Below, in pieces: positions 46,510 through 57,417 of a stretch of DNA of 64,000 nucleotides. The position numbers and the translations under genes were made by a program. Source of the stretch: Rutpela maculata (Eukaryota > Arthropoda > Insecta > Coleoptera > Cerambycidae); assembly GCA_936432065.2 (NCBI GenBank), contig OW386289.2:16946277-17010276 (forward strand), in the 5' to 3' direction. Position 1 is the stretch's first letter. The number at the start of each line of letters is the position of its first letter. The notes below the pieces were generated by a model. That model saw only the letters and a list, made by a program, of their open reading frames with translations, did no database searches and had not been told where the DNA came from.

Positions 46510-47480
46510 AATTGAACATCTAAGTTATGCTATATATTAACGAAAAACAGGATTTCTTGAAGAAAAATTAATTACTGAGCAATTACAATAACAAAATGCC
46601 GACATTTTGTTAACAAAAATGTGAAGACGCACATTGAATCGGCCATAACTTCTTTATTTTTTGTGATGTAGAAACAAACAAAAATAATTTTAAAGATTAA
46701 TTAATTACCTTTAATTTTTTTAAATACTTCATCCTAAAAACGGTTGGATGCCATCTATAAAATTAAATATCTCAGAAACAAATCAACCCTACACAAATAA
46801 CAATATAAACAAAACAAATTTATTCTCAGTTTATAAGCTTCATTTTTTATGTCCACCATATTTTCTCTTAAACTAATATTTATTGAAATATTTGCAGAGA
46901 AACAAGAATGTTACGTTTTTTCTAAAATCCCTTTACAGTTTATAATGCAATTTTTTTTTTCTAAAGCATCGGCTGTAAGTCGATAAAAACATTCGAGCAT
47001 GTAGGGTCACACTATACTATATTAACGAAAAATGGTATATGGGATTATATTTTTTTCATTACTGGCTACTTACATTAACAAAATTGCGACGTTTTTGTTA
47101 AAAAAAAATGTGGAAAGTACATTGTTTTTGTCATAACTTCCTTGTTTTTATGCTATAAAAATAAGAAAAAAATCATTTGAAAGCTTAAATAATAATTTTT
47201 CATTTTGGTTATTAGCGTTTTTGGCGTAGTGCCATAGTTTCTGAGATATTTTACATTGAAACTAAACACTTCGTCCTATAAACGTTCGGATGCCACCTTT
47301 AGACTTCCAGATCTCTGAAACCATTAACTCTACAAAAATTAGAAAAAAACGAAATTCATCCTTAATTTAGTAGCTTTCTTATTTGTCTGTAGCATGTTTT
47401 GCTCAATGTAATACCTTTCGGGTTATTTAACGAAAAAGCATTTGAAATACCACTTCTTCAAGCTAAAATCACAAATTTTC
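46510..47480 (+). repeat. Old, diverged tandem duplication
   Basis: Two segments (about 46515-46800 and 47015-47350) share the order TATATTAACGAAAAA, CAAAATTGC/CCGAC, TTTTTGTTAA, AATGTG, CATAACTTC and GGATGCCA(C/T)C. Similarity is moderate and clear only over blocks. No gene. Confidence 0.5.
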
Positions 47481-48145
47481 TAGTAGTTATTAGGTTATAT
47501 CAATTTATAAAAGTTGCATAGGTTCTTTTCTTCTTAAAATTTAATTATTTCTCAGCTATAATGTTTTTGTGTTTTTTAGGTGCCACCCCCTGAAAATGGG
47601 TGGCATCCACCCCCTATAAATTAGCAAGCCTTCGCACAATATCGAAACTTCTTTTTTTTATGCATTTACTATTAAGCTGCCAAAAATGAACGAGATCTAA
47701 TTCATATCACATTATTCTGAAGTTAAAACCTCTAGTATTTCGGTTAATTATTGCTATAAAATTAAATTAAAAAACACCAAATTAAAGAAGAAATAACTTG
47801 TATTTGAACTATTTTTTGTAAATTTCGAGAAAGTAAAGAGAAATCGATTTTTTAATTAAAAGTACCCCTTTTCACCCCCCGCGAATCCGTAAAACTCCTA
47901 AACTTCTTTGTTTCGTGAACTTTGGCCTATTTTGAACCTATAACCAAAGTTTAAGGTCTGCACAAATTTTTTTCGAGTTAAGGTAAAGTTTTCCTGTACT
48001 ATATGTGGCTGTAGAAGTAATACCAACTTATAGTCATCATGAACAATGTCTATCTATCCTTATTATACGTAAATCATCATTCTGCATAATAATTGTTTAA
48101 TATTTCTCCATGAAAATTTTAGCACCAAAATTAATACCAATTAGT
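47481..48145. other. AT-rich DNA, nothing recognised
   Basis: A TGCCACCCCCTG / GGTGGCATCCACCCCC pair lies at 47581-47615. Otherwise no feature. Confidence 0.4.

Positions 48146-48188
<43 letters not shown>
48146..48188. repeat. (ATAG)n tetranucleotide repeat, LINE 3' tail
   Basis: About ten ATAG units, read as TATC on the LINE strand, at the exact 3' end of the LINE UTR. Some CR1/L2-type LINEs end in short tandem repeats rather than poly(A), so this is likely part of the element. Confidence 0.8.
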
Positions 48189-48190
<2 letters not shown>

Positions 48191-48466
48191 TTATTAACCA
48201 CAAGATGATACAATTACTGTACATATGGCAAGTCAATTCAGAATAACATTTAAAAATTAAAAAATACAAGTCAATAAATAAACAAATACAATATACATAT
48301 ATATATATATAAAATACTTATAATAAAGATAAGTAAATAATCACCGCTCACGCCCAAATTTAATGAGAGACATGTAATTAGTCATAAATATTTATATTGT
48401 TAAATGGAATGAAGAAGAGAAAAAAAACAATAATAAAAATAATCTTCAAGCAAGGTATAAACTGTA

Positions 48467-50809
48467 TTAGTTTCTATAGAGAAATTCTTGTAAATTATAG
48501 TACCCATTTTCAAGGAGAAAATTTTTTGTTTCCTTCACTAATTTATGACAATTTTTTATGCTGCGAATTTCATTTGGTAAAGCGTTGTAACAAATTATAC
48601 AATTATAATAAAAACAATGTTTGAAGTTACTAGTTTTGTGGTTGGGAATAGAAATAAGGTCACCATGTCTAGTGTTGTAGTTATGACTTGAAGACAACGT
48701 TGTGAACTTGTCTTTAAGTTTAATGAACAATGTGACGCATTTTAAAATAAATATGCTAGGAACAGTTAAAATTTTTTTTTGTTTAAAAATTTCTCTACAA
48801 CTTTCCCTATATTTCAACCCAAATATAAGTCTCACAACTCTTTTTTGTGCTATAAATACTCTGTTCATTTCAATTGCACTACCCCAAGATGTAATGCTGT
48901 ATGAGATACATGAATAGCATAAAGAGTAATAGACGTCCAAGAGTACCTGCTCATTCATCGAGTTTTTGAGCTGGAGGATAGCAAAAAATCCCTTATTGAG
49001 CTGCTTGCAGACATGCTCAATTTGAGAGCTCCATGACAATCTTTTGTCCAAGTAGGTACCTAAAAACTTAACATCATTTGCAAACTTTATATTTATCATA
49101 GATAGCAGGTCCTCTTGGAGGGGTTTTTGTACGTGAAAGTTTAAACAGACAGTTTTTTTGTTGTTCAATATTAACTTATTTCTATCACACCATATATTTA
49201 ATTCTTCTACAACTATCTTTGCCACAAGCTGAATTTCCTCGGGAGTTTTTGCTGAAACAGTTATTGTCATATCATCTGCAAACATTGTGACTTTACCATT
49301 TGTAATGTTAAATGGAAGGTCATTCACATATAAACCAAACAACAGTGGGCCGAGAACTGAACCTTGGGGAACGCCCAATTTAACATCATGAATTTTTGAG
49401 GTATTGTCTGACAACTTTACAACCATTTTCCGACCACTAAGATAAGATTTGATCCAACTTAAAGGAGAATTTCTGATACCTATATTATATAATTTTTCTA
49501 CAAGAAACTGATGATTCACAGTGTCAAATGCTGCAGATAGATCGAAGAATAGAGAAACAACATACTGGCCTCTATCAAGATTGGAATATACATATTCCAT
49601 TAAGTGACAGCATGCTGTTTCTGTGGATTTATGCTTCCTGAAACCGTGTTGAGAGTCCGTTAGGATTTTATATCTCTCTAAAAAATTTTCAATTCTATTA
49701 TAGACCACTCTTTCTAAATTTTTTGATAATATACTTAGAATTGATATTTGTCTGTAATTTTCAATACTCATTGAATCATCTTTTTTATGTAAAGGTAAAA
49801 CCGATGCCATTTTTAATACGTCAGGAAATTTACCTACTTCTAACGATAAATTAAATAGATATACCAAATATTGTATTATATTATTACTAATGTGTTTTAG
49901 TACATGAGTTGTTATCTCATCGAAACCACTAGATTTTGTATTTTTTAAGGAATCTATAATATTTTTAATTTCAAGTCCAGTGACAGGCTCAAAGAAAATT
50001 GAATTTACAGTTCTATTCATTAGAGTACAAGGTAGTACTAAGTTGGAACCAAAATGATTTAGTAGTTTTTTTTCGGCTAGTGTAGAAAAATGATCTGCAA
50101 ATAAGTCAGCAATTAGATTTGGATCTGTTATTTCAGTATTATCAAAATTTAACACAATTTTACTGTTATTGATTTTATTTCTGCCAAGTTTTTCATTTAT
50201 AATTTTCCATGTTTCTTTGGGTTTATTATTTGAGTTTATTATTTTATTTCTATAATATTGTGTTTTGGCTTCTTTTATTTTTTTTCTATATTCCTGTTTC
50301 CTCTTATTATATGTTGTTTTTGCGTCTTCATTGTTGCCTTGGTTGATATAATAATACATATCTTTTAGTTGTTTGCTTTCAAGAACCAGCTCTGTGGATA
50401 ACCAGCCATTTTTAGATTTTTCTACATTATGTTTTTTATAAGTTTTGATAGGACAACTAACATTGAGACACCAGGCTATATTTTCTAAAAATAAACTGAA
50501 AGCATCATTGAGATCTAAATACAATAGACCTGTCCAATCAGTCCTACTTAGATGGTAGTTCAACTCATTGAGATTATTTTCAGTAAATAATCTGGTGCTC
50601 ACTTGCATAGGATTTACTAAATTTTTTCTATAGTCTTTCATTGAAATTGAAACAACATGTGCAAAGTGATCGGCAATGTTGGGATTCGTTACTTTACATT
50701 TTAACATTTCAAATGGTATATTTGTGGCTACATAATCGATACAACTGGATGATGTCTGGCCTTTTCTGTTCGTAAATACTCGAGTGGGTACATTTGTTAC
50801 AACGCTCAA
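48467..50809 (-). CDS. LINE ORF2 remnant: endonuclease end, reverse transcriptase, C-terminal tail
   Basis: 780 open residues on the minus strand; the frame continues a little above 50809, so the initiating codon is not a real start. Residues 1-45 are the C-terminal end of an AP-type endonuclease (FTNRKGQTSSSCIDYVATN). A linker (100-240) is Lys/Asn-rich. Reverse transcriptase spans about 270-560: LPLHKKDD..ENYRQIS (Gln where Pro is usual), SQHGFRKHKST, FDLSAAFDTVNH, GVPQGSVLGPLLF and the catalytic FADDM (about 512). The tail (about 690-780) has NYNTRHGDL and a YNALPNEIR motif common in CR1/L2-like elements. There is no internal stop, which suggests a fairly recent insertion, but without a full endonuclease the copy is dead. 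Confidence 0.9.
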   Translation of the reverse strand: MSVVTNVPTRVFTNRKGQTSSSCIDYVATNIPFEMLKCKVTNPNIADHFAHVVSISMKDYRKNLVNPMQVSTRLFTENNLNELNYHLSRTDWTGLLYLDLNDAFSLFLENIAWCLNVSCPIKTYKKHNVEKSKNGWLSTELVLESKQLKDMYYYINQGNNEDAKTTYNKRKQEYRKKIKEAKTQYYRNKIINSNNKPKETWKIINEKLGRNKINNSKIVLNFDNTEITDPNLIADLFADHFSTLAEKKLLNHFGSNLVLPCTLMNRTVNSIFFEPVTGLEIKNIIDSLKNTKSSGFDEITTHVLKHISNNIIQYLVYLFNLSLEVGKFPDVLKMASVLPLHKKDDSMSIENYRQISILSILSKNLERVVYNRIENFLERYKILTDSQHGFRKHKSTETACCHLMEYVYSNLDRGQYVVSLFFDLSAAFDTVNHQFLVEKLYNIGIRNSPLSWIKSYLSGRKMVVKLSDNTSKIHDVKLGVPQGSVLGPLLFGLYVNDLPFNITNGKVTMFADDMTITVSAKTPEEIQLVAKIVVEELNIWCDRNKLILNNKKTVCLNFHVQKPLQEDLLSMINIKFANDVKFLGTYLDKRLSWSSQIEHVCKQLNKGFFAILQLKNSMNEQVLLDVYYSLCYSCISYSITSWGSAIEMNRVFIAQKRVVRLIFGLKYRESCREIFKQKKILTVPSIFILKCVTLFIKLKDKFTTLSSSHNYNTRHGDLISIPNHKTSNFKHCFYYNCIICYNALPNEIRSIKNCHKLVKETKNFLLENGYYNLQEFLYRN

Positions 50810-50850
50810 TTCAAAAGAGTCAAGAGTATCAATTAATATCTTTGTACTTA

Positions 50851-51639
50851 ATACTTTATTATATATATATTATATTATATATATTATTATATTATATTAT
50901 TGTTGAATCCTGAATGCAAAAAATCACAAACCTAATTTAGGAACATGGAAACATCAATTTAGTACAAGAAATGGAGAAACTCAATGTATTTTATATTTTG
51001 TTCTCATTGTAAATTCTCTCTCTTATGATATAAATGTGTATATATTTTATCGCTCTATTTTAAATTCTGTATTACAATTCAAAACACATTTTAAGATGCT
51101 AACAACTATTCTTCTTTCATAGCATTGTACCACATAATTTATAATTCTTAGTAGGTATATATAAATTTTTTAATTTAGAAAAAATGTTCTAATACTTGTG
51201 AGGTTAAAAAATTGATTCGAATAAAGAGCTTTCATTCATGGATTGTGACTTCATAAAGAAAGTATTTAAGAGGAAATAAGAATCGAACGTTATCGAGCCA
51301 TTGCAACGATGCCAAATATCGGGCTATGTAACGCGCGATGAATATCAGCTGTATAAGAGTCCTGGATATACAGGAACAGCGCCGCCTGACTCAGTAGTGC
51401 TGAACTAAAAGTGTATCTCGGAACATGAAAATATGACTTTTTGAAGCCCACCCCAAAATTTTGTAGGAAGGAAGCTAACATGCTTTCTGGCCATTTAGTG
51501 ATGATATACACGGGGGTACGTTGATGAGCCCGACCCCGGGCTGCACAACGTCAAATCGGGCTACACTACAACCGCTCAGTGTATGAAACGGGCCTGTATA
51601 TGACCATGCATATCTCTGTATATATATATTATTATAAAT
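50851..51639. other. AT-rich flank with a GC-richer patch, unassigned
   Basis: 50860-50905 is TA/TTA-rich. 51295-51600 is GC-richer (GCCCGACCCCGGGCTGCAC at about 51519) and ends TGTATATGACC..GTATATATA. No reading frame or family recognised; it could be a short unidentified element. Confidence 0.35.
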
Positions 51640-52667
51640 TTTTTAATTAGACAGTTAAAATGAATTATCAAATTAAATTATTTTTTTGACATATGAAGTA
51701 TATTTCAAATCAGAACTAGATCGAAAACCAATTTATATAAATGAAAACTATACTGCTTACACAGATATTGGTTATGAAAATTTGTAAATTGTCTAGAATA
51801 ATTAACTTTATCTCAGGGAGCCGGTTCAAAATTAATATCACTGTCTAATTTATAGAAGAAAAGAAAATTAAATCAACTTTAACAAATCAAACTATATTAC
51901 TTTGCTTGAAATAATGTTATACACAAAAGCAATAATAACTTAAAACTAAACCTTAAATAAAGTCACTTGCTCGAGTCTGATTTTGATTGTCTTATTTTGC
52001 AAAATAAAATAAATACCTTTCTAGTCCTTAATCTGCAGATTAAATATTGTTTTCACTTTACCGCCCTGCTTTGTATGAATAAGAAATTTGGTGTCAGAAA
52101 ACTCCCGTCCAATATTTCTCTTACTTCCTATATTATTTTCTCATCTATTAAATTTCTGGAACTTTATCCACTAATAATATTTATTTAAAATATTCAAATC
52201 TCCATTGATAACATTCATATTTTTCTTTCTTTTCTTGATCAATTCCCTCTAATTTATATTTTCCATGAATGTGGCTTTTAAAAGTTTAATGCCTCTTTTC
52301 CTTCCTTTCAATCTTTTCTTAGATTTCTCAAAAACTTCCTTCTGGTTTTTTTTATCTTTCAAAAATTTCATCTCTCATAATAATCCTTTTTCTTGGTTAC
52401 CATCTCATCATTCTTTATAAACACTACTTATCTAATATATTAACTTATTTAAACATCTATTTACAATTACTTACTAAATCTTTTAATCTAATTTGTCAAA
52501 ATCAATCAAATTCCCAACAATAAGTCCTACAAGAAATTTTACCTAAGATAAAGAAACACTACAAGCAGTAATAGTTTAAATCAATTTTCTGGATTTCAAT
52601 TAGTTTTAATTATATAATTTTGGTCAATGTTTAAAACAAAATATTATAAGGATGTGTATTTCATGAT
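51640..52667 (-). repeat. Probable 3' LTR of gypsy-2 (boundaries estimated)
   Basis: AT-rich, noncoding sequence directly following the purine tract on the minus strand, beginning near TGAAATACACATCC. Without a 5' partner the TG/CA edges cannot be confirmed. Confidence 0.45.
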
Positions 52668-52683
52668 ATTTCTCCCCCCATTT
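52668..52683 (-). promoter_or_regulatory. Polypurine tract of gypsy-2
   Basis: On the minus strand AAATGGGGGGAGAAA precedes the presumed LTR, 61 bases after the pol stop codon. Confidence 0.7.
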
Positions 52684-52744
52684 GAAAAAGTTCTTTGAAA
52701 TTTTAAGAACTTCTACAAATTCAAAAGCATAAAATTCACAGACC

Positions 52745-55700
52745 TTACTTTTCGTCAAAATTTGGGGTATACGGATAAAGTAAACTAATATGAAACTTTC
52801 CCCTTATATAATTTCCTAGTGTGTGGCATAGTTCATATGTGTTGTCGTTAATAACCTTGCTGATTTCAAATGGTCCTTCATATGGATACATAAGTTTGGC
52901 ACATTTTCCCAGTTTTCTACTTGTATATCTCAAACTTTTAACTATAACCAAATCTCCCAATTTAAATTTGACATTTTTCATTATTTTCTCCTTTTCCCTT
53001 TTTATATAACGTTCCGCATTGTACTTAATTCTTTTTTTAACAGTTTGGTTAATGTGTTCTAAATTAATATTTGATTCTTGTATCCAAGGTCTCTCAGGAT
53101 GTTGTCCCAACATGATTGTTACAGGCGATATTTGTGTTACGGTACTTGGTACATTATTTATATAATTTTCAATTGTCGGTACATGTTTGATCCAATCTAT
53201 ATGATTTTCTTTTGTTGCAATACGCAAGAATCTAATTAATTCTTGTATATATCGTTCGGCTAAATTGGCTTGTGCGTGTCTAATTGTTGTATATACTACT
53301 GTTACCTGTTTATTTTTCCAATATTTTACAAATCTTTGATTGTTGAAATATGTTGCATTGTCTGCAAGAATTTTTTTAGGTAAACCTACATTCTCTATAT
53401 ATTTATTTAATATTGCAATAGTTGTTTTCGTGTTACATTTTTTTGTAGGATATGTCTTAACAAATTTTGAAAATAAATCTACAATTACTAAAATATTTTT
53501 AAAACCATCTTTCGTTTTAATTAAATTACTTACATAATCAATAGCTACAAGTTCAAGTTTTCCTTTTGTGATAGTGCTTTGAGGTGTATTGTGATTTGTG
53601 TGATTTTTATGTTTTCCAAGTGTACATTCGTGACAGTGTGATATTATTTGTTTTGCCAGATTGATGTCTTTGTGGGTGTAGAAATTTTCTCTGTAAATAA
53701 GCCAAGTTTTGCGTGTACCTATGTGTCCATATCTGATGTGTAAATCATTTATGATTATCCTTGCAAGTGTTTCATGTAATACATATTTTTCTTCATTCAA
53801 TATTGTTTTAATAATGTATCCATCCTTTATTGTATAACCTTTGTATGTGTCTTTTGTTTGTAGAATGTCGTATAGGTCTATAAGATTGTTTTGACTGTGT
53901 AATATTTGTTTTTCTGAGTAAAGTATTTCTGAAGGTGAAAATAAATTTAATGCAACTATATGTGTCCTTGGATTTACATCGTCTATTTGTCTGTTTCTCG
54001 TTAACGCATCTGCTGTTATATTTTCTTTTCCTGGCTTGTGTTTAACTGTGAAGGAATATTCTTGTATGAGTAGTGACCATCTGTATATGCGATTGTTTGT
54101 GAATCTATTAGTATTTAGGAAACATAGTGCTGAGTGATCCGTTTCAAGTGTAAAATGTGCTGATGTTAGGAAAAATCTACATTTACTCAAACTGTAGACT
54201 ATAGCAAGCATTTCAATTTCCCCAGTTGAGTACCTTCTTTCATACGGTTTTAAAATCCTTGAAACAAAACATATAGGAACTTCTGTACCTGACTGAATCT
54301 GACATAATTCCCCTGATACTATTTGTTCCGAGGCATCAGTTCTCAAAATAAAAGGAAGAGTAAAATCAGGACTATGTAATAACAAATTTTTATGAAAATT
54401 ATTCTTTAGATCGTCAAAGGCTTTTTGTCGTCTGTCTGTCCATTCCCATTTGTTATTTTTCCTTAGAAGTTCTATCAAAGGTACTTCTAACTCTGATAAT
54501 TGAGGTACAAATTTTTTATAATAATTTGATATTCCCAGAAAACCTCTTAACATTTTTAAATTCATTGGTCTTGGATAATTTTTTATTTCATCAACTCGTT
54601 CCTGGCCTATGCTGATTCCTGGTTGTCCCACTTTATACCCTAAATACTTAACATTTGTTTTATAAAACTCACACTTCTCTATATTTAATTTCAATCCTGC
54701 TTTATCTAATGCATGTAATATTGTATTTAAATGTTCATAATGTTTTCCTATGTTTTCAGAAAATATAAGAATATCATCTATATAATGAAAACAAAAACTT
54801 TCATACTTATCTAATGTCATTTGTATTGCCCTAACTAATGCTGCACTTGAACTTTGCAATCCGAAAGGTACTACCTTAAATTGATATATGTGACCATCAA
54901 TACTAAAACCTGTATATTTTCGAGAATTCGGATCAAGTGGAATGAGCCAAAACGAATTCTTCAGATCTAATTTTGAAAAAATAGTATTTTTCCCAATTCT
55001 ATTTAACATGGAATCTATAGTCTGCGGTGCGTCAAACTGCGATTTAGTGATTTGATTTAAAATACGTGCATCTAAACATAATCTAATCGTGTTGTTTTTC
55101 TTTTTAACTACGACTAACGGATTAATGTAATTAGTTTTAGCTGACTCGATAATATTTGCCTTTAACATGTTTTCTATTTCATTGTTTACCTGAGTTCTAT
55201 GATTATATGGAATAGGATATGATTTGCATCGAAATGGTTTGCTTTCATCTACAATTAACTTGTGCATATAACCTTTTGCTATTCGTGATTCATAATTAAT
55301 GAGAGAATTGTATTTAATAAGCAAATTTTTGACTTTATTTTCATATTTTGGAGGGCAATTTATATTATAACTTTCAGGTTTTTCATCGTTATTTATTTCA
55401 AATGTGGACATTTCCACTTTACCTACTTTATTTTCGACTCTCTCGTCGTTTAAAATATTATTAATATTACCTATTTTGGCTTGCTCGTCATTTACCTCAT
55501 TTATTCTAGCTATTTTTATTTTATTACCGTTTAATTGCATGGAGCGCTCCCCCATATCAATTTTTGCCCTTAACTTAGTCAATAAATCTTCTCCTAAAAT
55601 CATATCAAATCTCATATTTGCAATGACTACAAATTCCCCATAAAATTCTTCACCAAGAACCATTATTTTAGTATTTAAAACTTTATTGCATTCAGATATT

Positions 55701-56044
55701 TGTTTTCCAATGGCATTTAAAAGTGTTATCTTTGAAATAGAAATTAAATTATTAAGTTTATCTTTATTTTCTTCAATCAGTTTGCTATTTATAAGACTTA
55801 GTTCTGCACCTGTGTCAATCAAAGCTTTAATTTTAATATCTTGTATTTCCAAATTTATAATTGGTAAATTACTAATTTGTAAATTTTTATCATTTCCATT
55901 TTCATTGCCGGTGTCTATAAATTCTTTCATATGAGAATAAGTTGTACTTAATAAAATATTTTTATTTAAAATTTTTGATTCAACTATTAATTGTGTATTT
56001 GTGACACAGTTTGTATTTCGTTCGAGGCTCTCGTTAAGTTTTTT
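52745..56044 (-). CDS. pol: Pol polyprotein of gypsy-2 (protease-RT-RNase H-integrase)
   Basis: Open in the -1 frame from the heptamer at 56044 to the stop at 52745; 1061 residues follow the first ATG (55930). Numbering from there: protease LIDTGAELSLI at 37-47; reverse transcriptase with FHYIDDILIFS near 380; RNase H starting RTDAS near 535; integrase zinc finger (HIRYGHIG, CHEC) near 735-775; integrase catalytic Asp in IDYVS (about 797), Asp in ADNATYF (about 857) and Glu in ANLAER (about 890); and a C-terminal GPF-type module (YEGPFEISKV) near 1030. It ends without an env frame. It is a different lineage from gypsy-1, with AT-rich codon use. No break seen. Confidence 0.94.
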   Translation of the reverse strand, partial: KKLNESLERNTNCVTNTQLIVESKILNKNILLSTTYSHMKEFIDTGNENGNDKNLQISNLPIINLEIQDIKIKALIDTGAELSLINSKLIEENKDKLNNLISISKITLLNAIGKQISECNKVLNTKIMVLGEEFYGEFVVIANMRFDMILGEDLLTKLRAKIDMGERSMQLNGNKIKIARINEVNDEQAKIGNINNILNDERVENKVGKVEMSTFEINNDEKPESYNINCPPKYENKVKNLLIKYNSLINYESRIAKGYMHKLIVDESKPFRCKSYPIPYNHRTQVNNEIENMLKANIIESAKTNYINPLVVVKKKNNTIRLCLDARILNQITKSQFDAPQTIDSMLNRIGKNTIFSKLDLKNSFWLIPLDPNSRKYTGFSIDGHIYQFKVVPFGLQSSSAALVRAIQMTLDKYESFCFHYIDDILIFSENIGKHYEHLNTILHALDKAGLKLNIEKCEFYKTNVKYLGYKVGQPGISIGQERVDEIKNYPRPMNLKMLRGFLGISNYYKKFVPQLSELEVPLIELLRKNNKWEWTDRRQKAFDDLKNNFHKNLLLHSPDFTLPFILRTDASEQIVSGELCQIQSGTEVPICFVSRILKPYERRYSTGEIEMLAIVYSLSKCRFFLTSAHFTLETDHSALCFLNTNRFTNNRIYRWSLLIQEYSFTVKHKPGKENITADALTRNRQIDDVNPRTHIVALNLFSPSEILYSEKQILHSQNNLIDLYDILQTKDTYKGYTIKDGYIIKTILNEEKYVLHETLARIIINDLHIRYGHIGTRKTWLIYRENFYTHKDINLAKQIISHCHECTLGKHKNHTNHNTPQSTITKGKLELVAIDYVSNLIKTKDGFKNILVIVDLFSKFVKTYPTKKCNTKTTIAILNKYIENVGLPKKILADNATYFNNQRFVKYWKNKQVTVVYTTIRHAQANLAERYIQELIRFLRIATKENHIDWIKHVPTIENYINNVPSTVTQISPVTIMLGQHPERPWIQESNINLEHINQTVKKRIKYNAERYIKREKEKIMKNVKFKLGDLVIVKSLRYTSRKLGKCAKLMYPYEGPFEISKVINDNTYELCHTLGNYIRGKFHISLLYPYTPNFDEK

Positions 56045-57336
56045 GAATCATTATCCCTCTCTACATTTGAATTAGTGATCTGAGCATACGTTTTTCTCTG
56101 TCCATCATAATTACCCTGAATTTGTCTATCTTCCCATCTAACTTGTTTATTTCCATAATTGTCATTTCCTTGATTATTTCTATAATAATTTGGTTTTTCT
56201 CTATTATTGTAATTATTGTAACTTCTCCTATCATTGTTTTCATAATTATCATTATTTCTGTTTGGTTCAAATTTTTTATTCCCCTGATTATTTTCGTTAT
56301 AATTTTGTCTATCATTATTTTTGTAACTGTATCTTTCATTGTACCTATTGTCAAATCTGTTATTGTATTTATAAGCTGAGTTTTTCCACCCAGTTTTATA
56401 CTCGTCAATATTTCGTATATATTCAATTAAATTTTCAAACGTGGTAATTCTTTGTGTTATTATAACATTATGTATGTCGTCATTAAAATGTCTTGCCAAA
56501 TACCTTACCATTTCATCCTCAGTAAATTTAGGTTCTAGATACCTTATATTATATATTTTACGTATGATATACTTTTCTCTAGATATGCCTTCATTTTCAT
56601 TATATTTCCCACTAAATAAATTCGCTCGTACTTTTCTTTGATTAGATTCACCCCAATATTGTTTAATGAATAAAGTTTCGAATTGCTCGAACGTGTCAAT
56701 TCGGTCCTCTACCATTTGAAACCACAGTTCTGCGTCTGACCGTAATTTTTCTTGTATAAATTGTTTCGTGGTCATGTTGTGTTTGTTATTTTGTAATTGT
56801 TGTTGTAGCTGTGTAATGAAAATTTTAGGATGCATTCTAGAATCTCCGTAATAATATAATTCATCTTTCTTTGTGATGATATGGGTGTTTGTGGATGAAT
56901 TTGTACTTATTGCTGAATTTGGCAGTTGCTTTAACCTTCTGATGTTCTCATCTATCTTTTTATCCTGTTCTATTAAATTTTGTGTGAGTGTTTCATCTTG
57001 TTTCTTGAATCTCGCATCTATTTCAGTGAAACCTTCTACTATCAAATTTTCCACATTTCGAGTAACTTCTCCTTTAATTTCCTCTGTAGCTGATTTCACC
57101 TTGGTATGTATGTATTCAGTAACCTCCTCTATAATTCTGTCCAACCTAACTTCTATATTATCCATTCTTCCCTTTATTCCTTCTACATACTCCTCCAATT
57201 TCTTGTTGTTTTCTGAAATTTATTTTTTTGTTTCCTCCATATACTTCTTTACTTCTTCAAATTTCTCTTCTAGTTTTTGTTCGATTTTCACATTATTTTC
57301 TTCCAATGTGCTTTTAATGTCCTGTTTCATTCCCGT

Positions 57337-57342
<6 letters not shown>
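55987..57342 (-). pseudogene. gag: Gag of gypsy-2, interrupted by one stop
   Basis: The minus-strand frame begins at ATG 57342, runs 40 residues of Lys/Glu-rich coiled coil, meets TAA at 57222-57220, and continues in the same frame to TAA at 55987; a downstream ATG at 57198 could restart translation. The coiled coil continues across the stop, so the stop is probably a mutation. Residues 125-270 of the 403-residue part form a Gag-type helical domain (AELWFQMVEDR, RKVRANLFSGKY). Residues 275-375 are extremely Asn/Tyr/Arg-rich, an RNA-binding-type tail; no zinc knuckle is present. The last codons contain the A AAA AAC frameshift site. Confidence 0.8.
56038..56044 (-). promoter_or_regulatory. -1 ribosomal frameshift heptamer of gypsy-2
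   Basis: On the minus strand A AAA AAC in the gag frame (codon AAA at 56043, AAC at 56040), 17 codons before the gag stop. The -1 frame is open from here through pol. It is one of the most efficient known heptamers. Confidence 0.8.

Positions 57343-57414
<72 letters not shown>
57343..57414. repeat. (TA)n microsatellite replacing the gypsy-2 leader
   Basis: About 72 bases of TA abutting the gag ATG. Confidence 0.97.

Positions 57415-57417
<3 letters not shown>

Larger units (their letters stand above)
48146..50850 (-). mobile_element. 5'-truncated LINE (CR1/L2-like), minus strand
   Basis: On the minus strand the order is: the end of an endonuclease domain, reverse transcriptase, a C-terminal tail, a 3' UTR of about 280 bp (48466-48189) and a terminal (TATC)n tail (48188-48146). 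It has no poly(A). The left edge of the coding sequence dissolves into TA-rich sequence at about 50850, so the upstream ORF and most of the endonuclease are missing: typical 5' truncation by incomplete reverse transcription. Confidence 0.85.
51640..57342 (-). mobile_element. Second Ty3/gypsy retrotransposon (gypsy-2), minus strand, 5' LTR missing
   Basis: On the minus strand: gag (57342-55987), a frameshift site, pol (56044-52745), a purine tract and then LTR-like sequence. Immediately upstream of the gag ATG lies a (TA)n tract (57343-57414). No sequence like the 3' LTR candidate was seen on that side, so the 5' LTR, leader and primer site appear lost. The lower limit near 51640 is an estimate. 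Pol is open; gag has one stop. Confidence 0.85.

Noticed and set aside
48146..48188. GATA repeat as a CRISPR-like or satellite array
   Set aside because: A simple tetranucleotide run without spacers, located at the LINE 3' end.
56122..56447. Hydrophobic plus-strand frames opposite gypsy-2 gag as membrane proteins
   Set aside because: They are antisense shadows of the Asn/Tyr-rich gag tail; the minus-strand frame is continuous with Gag.
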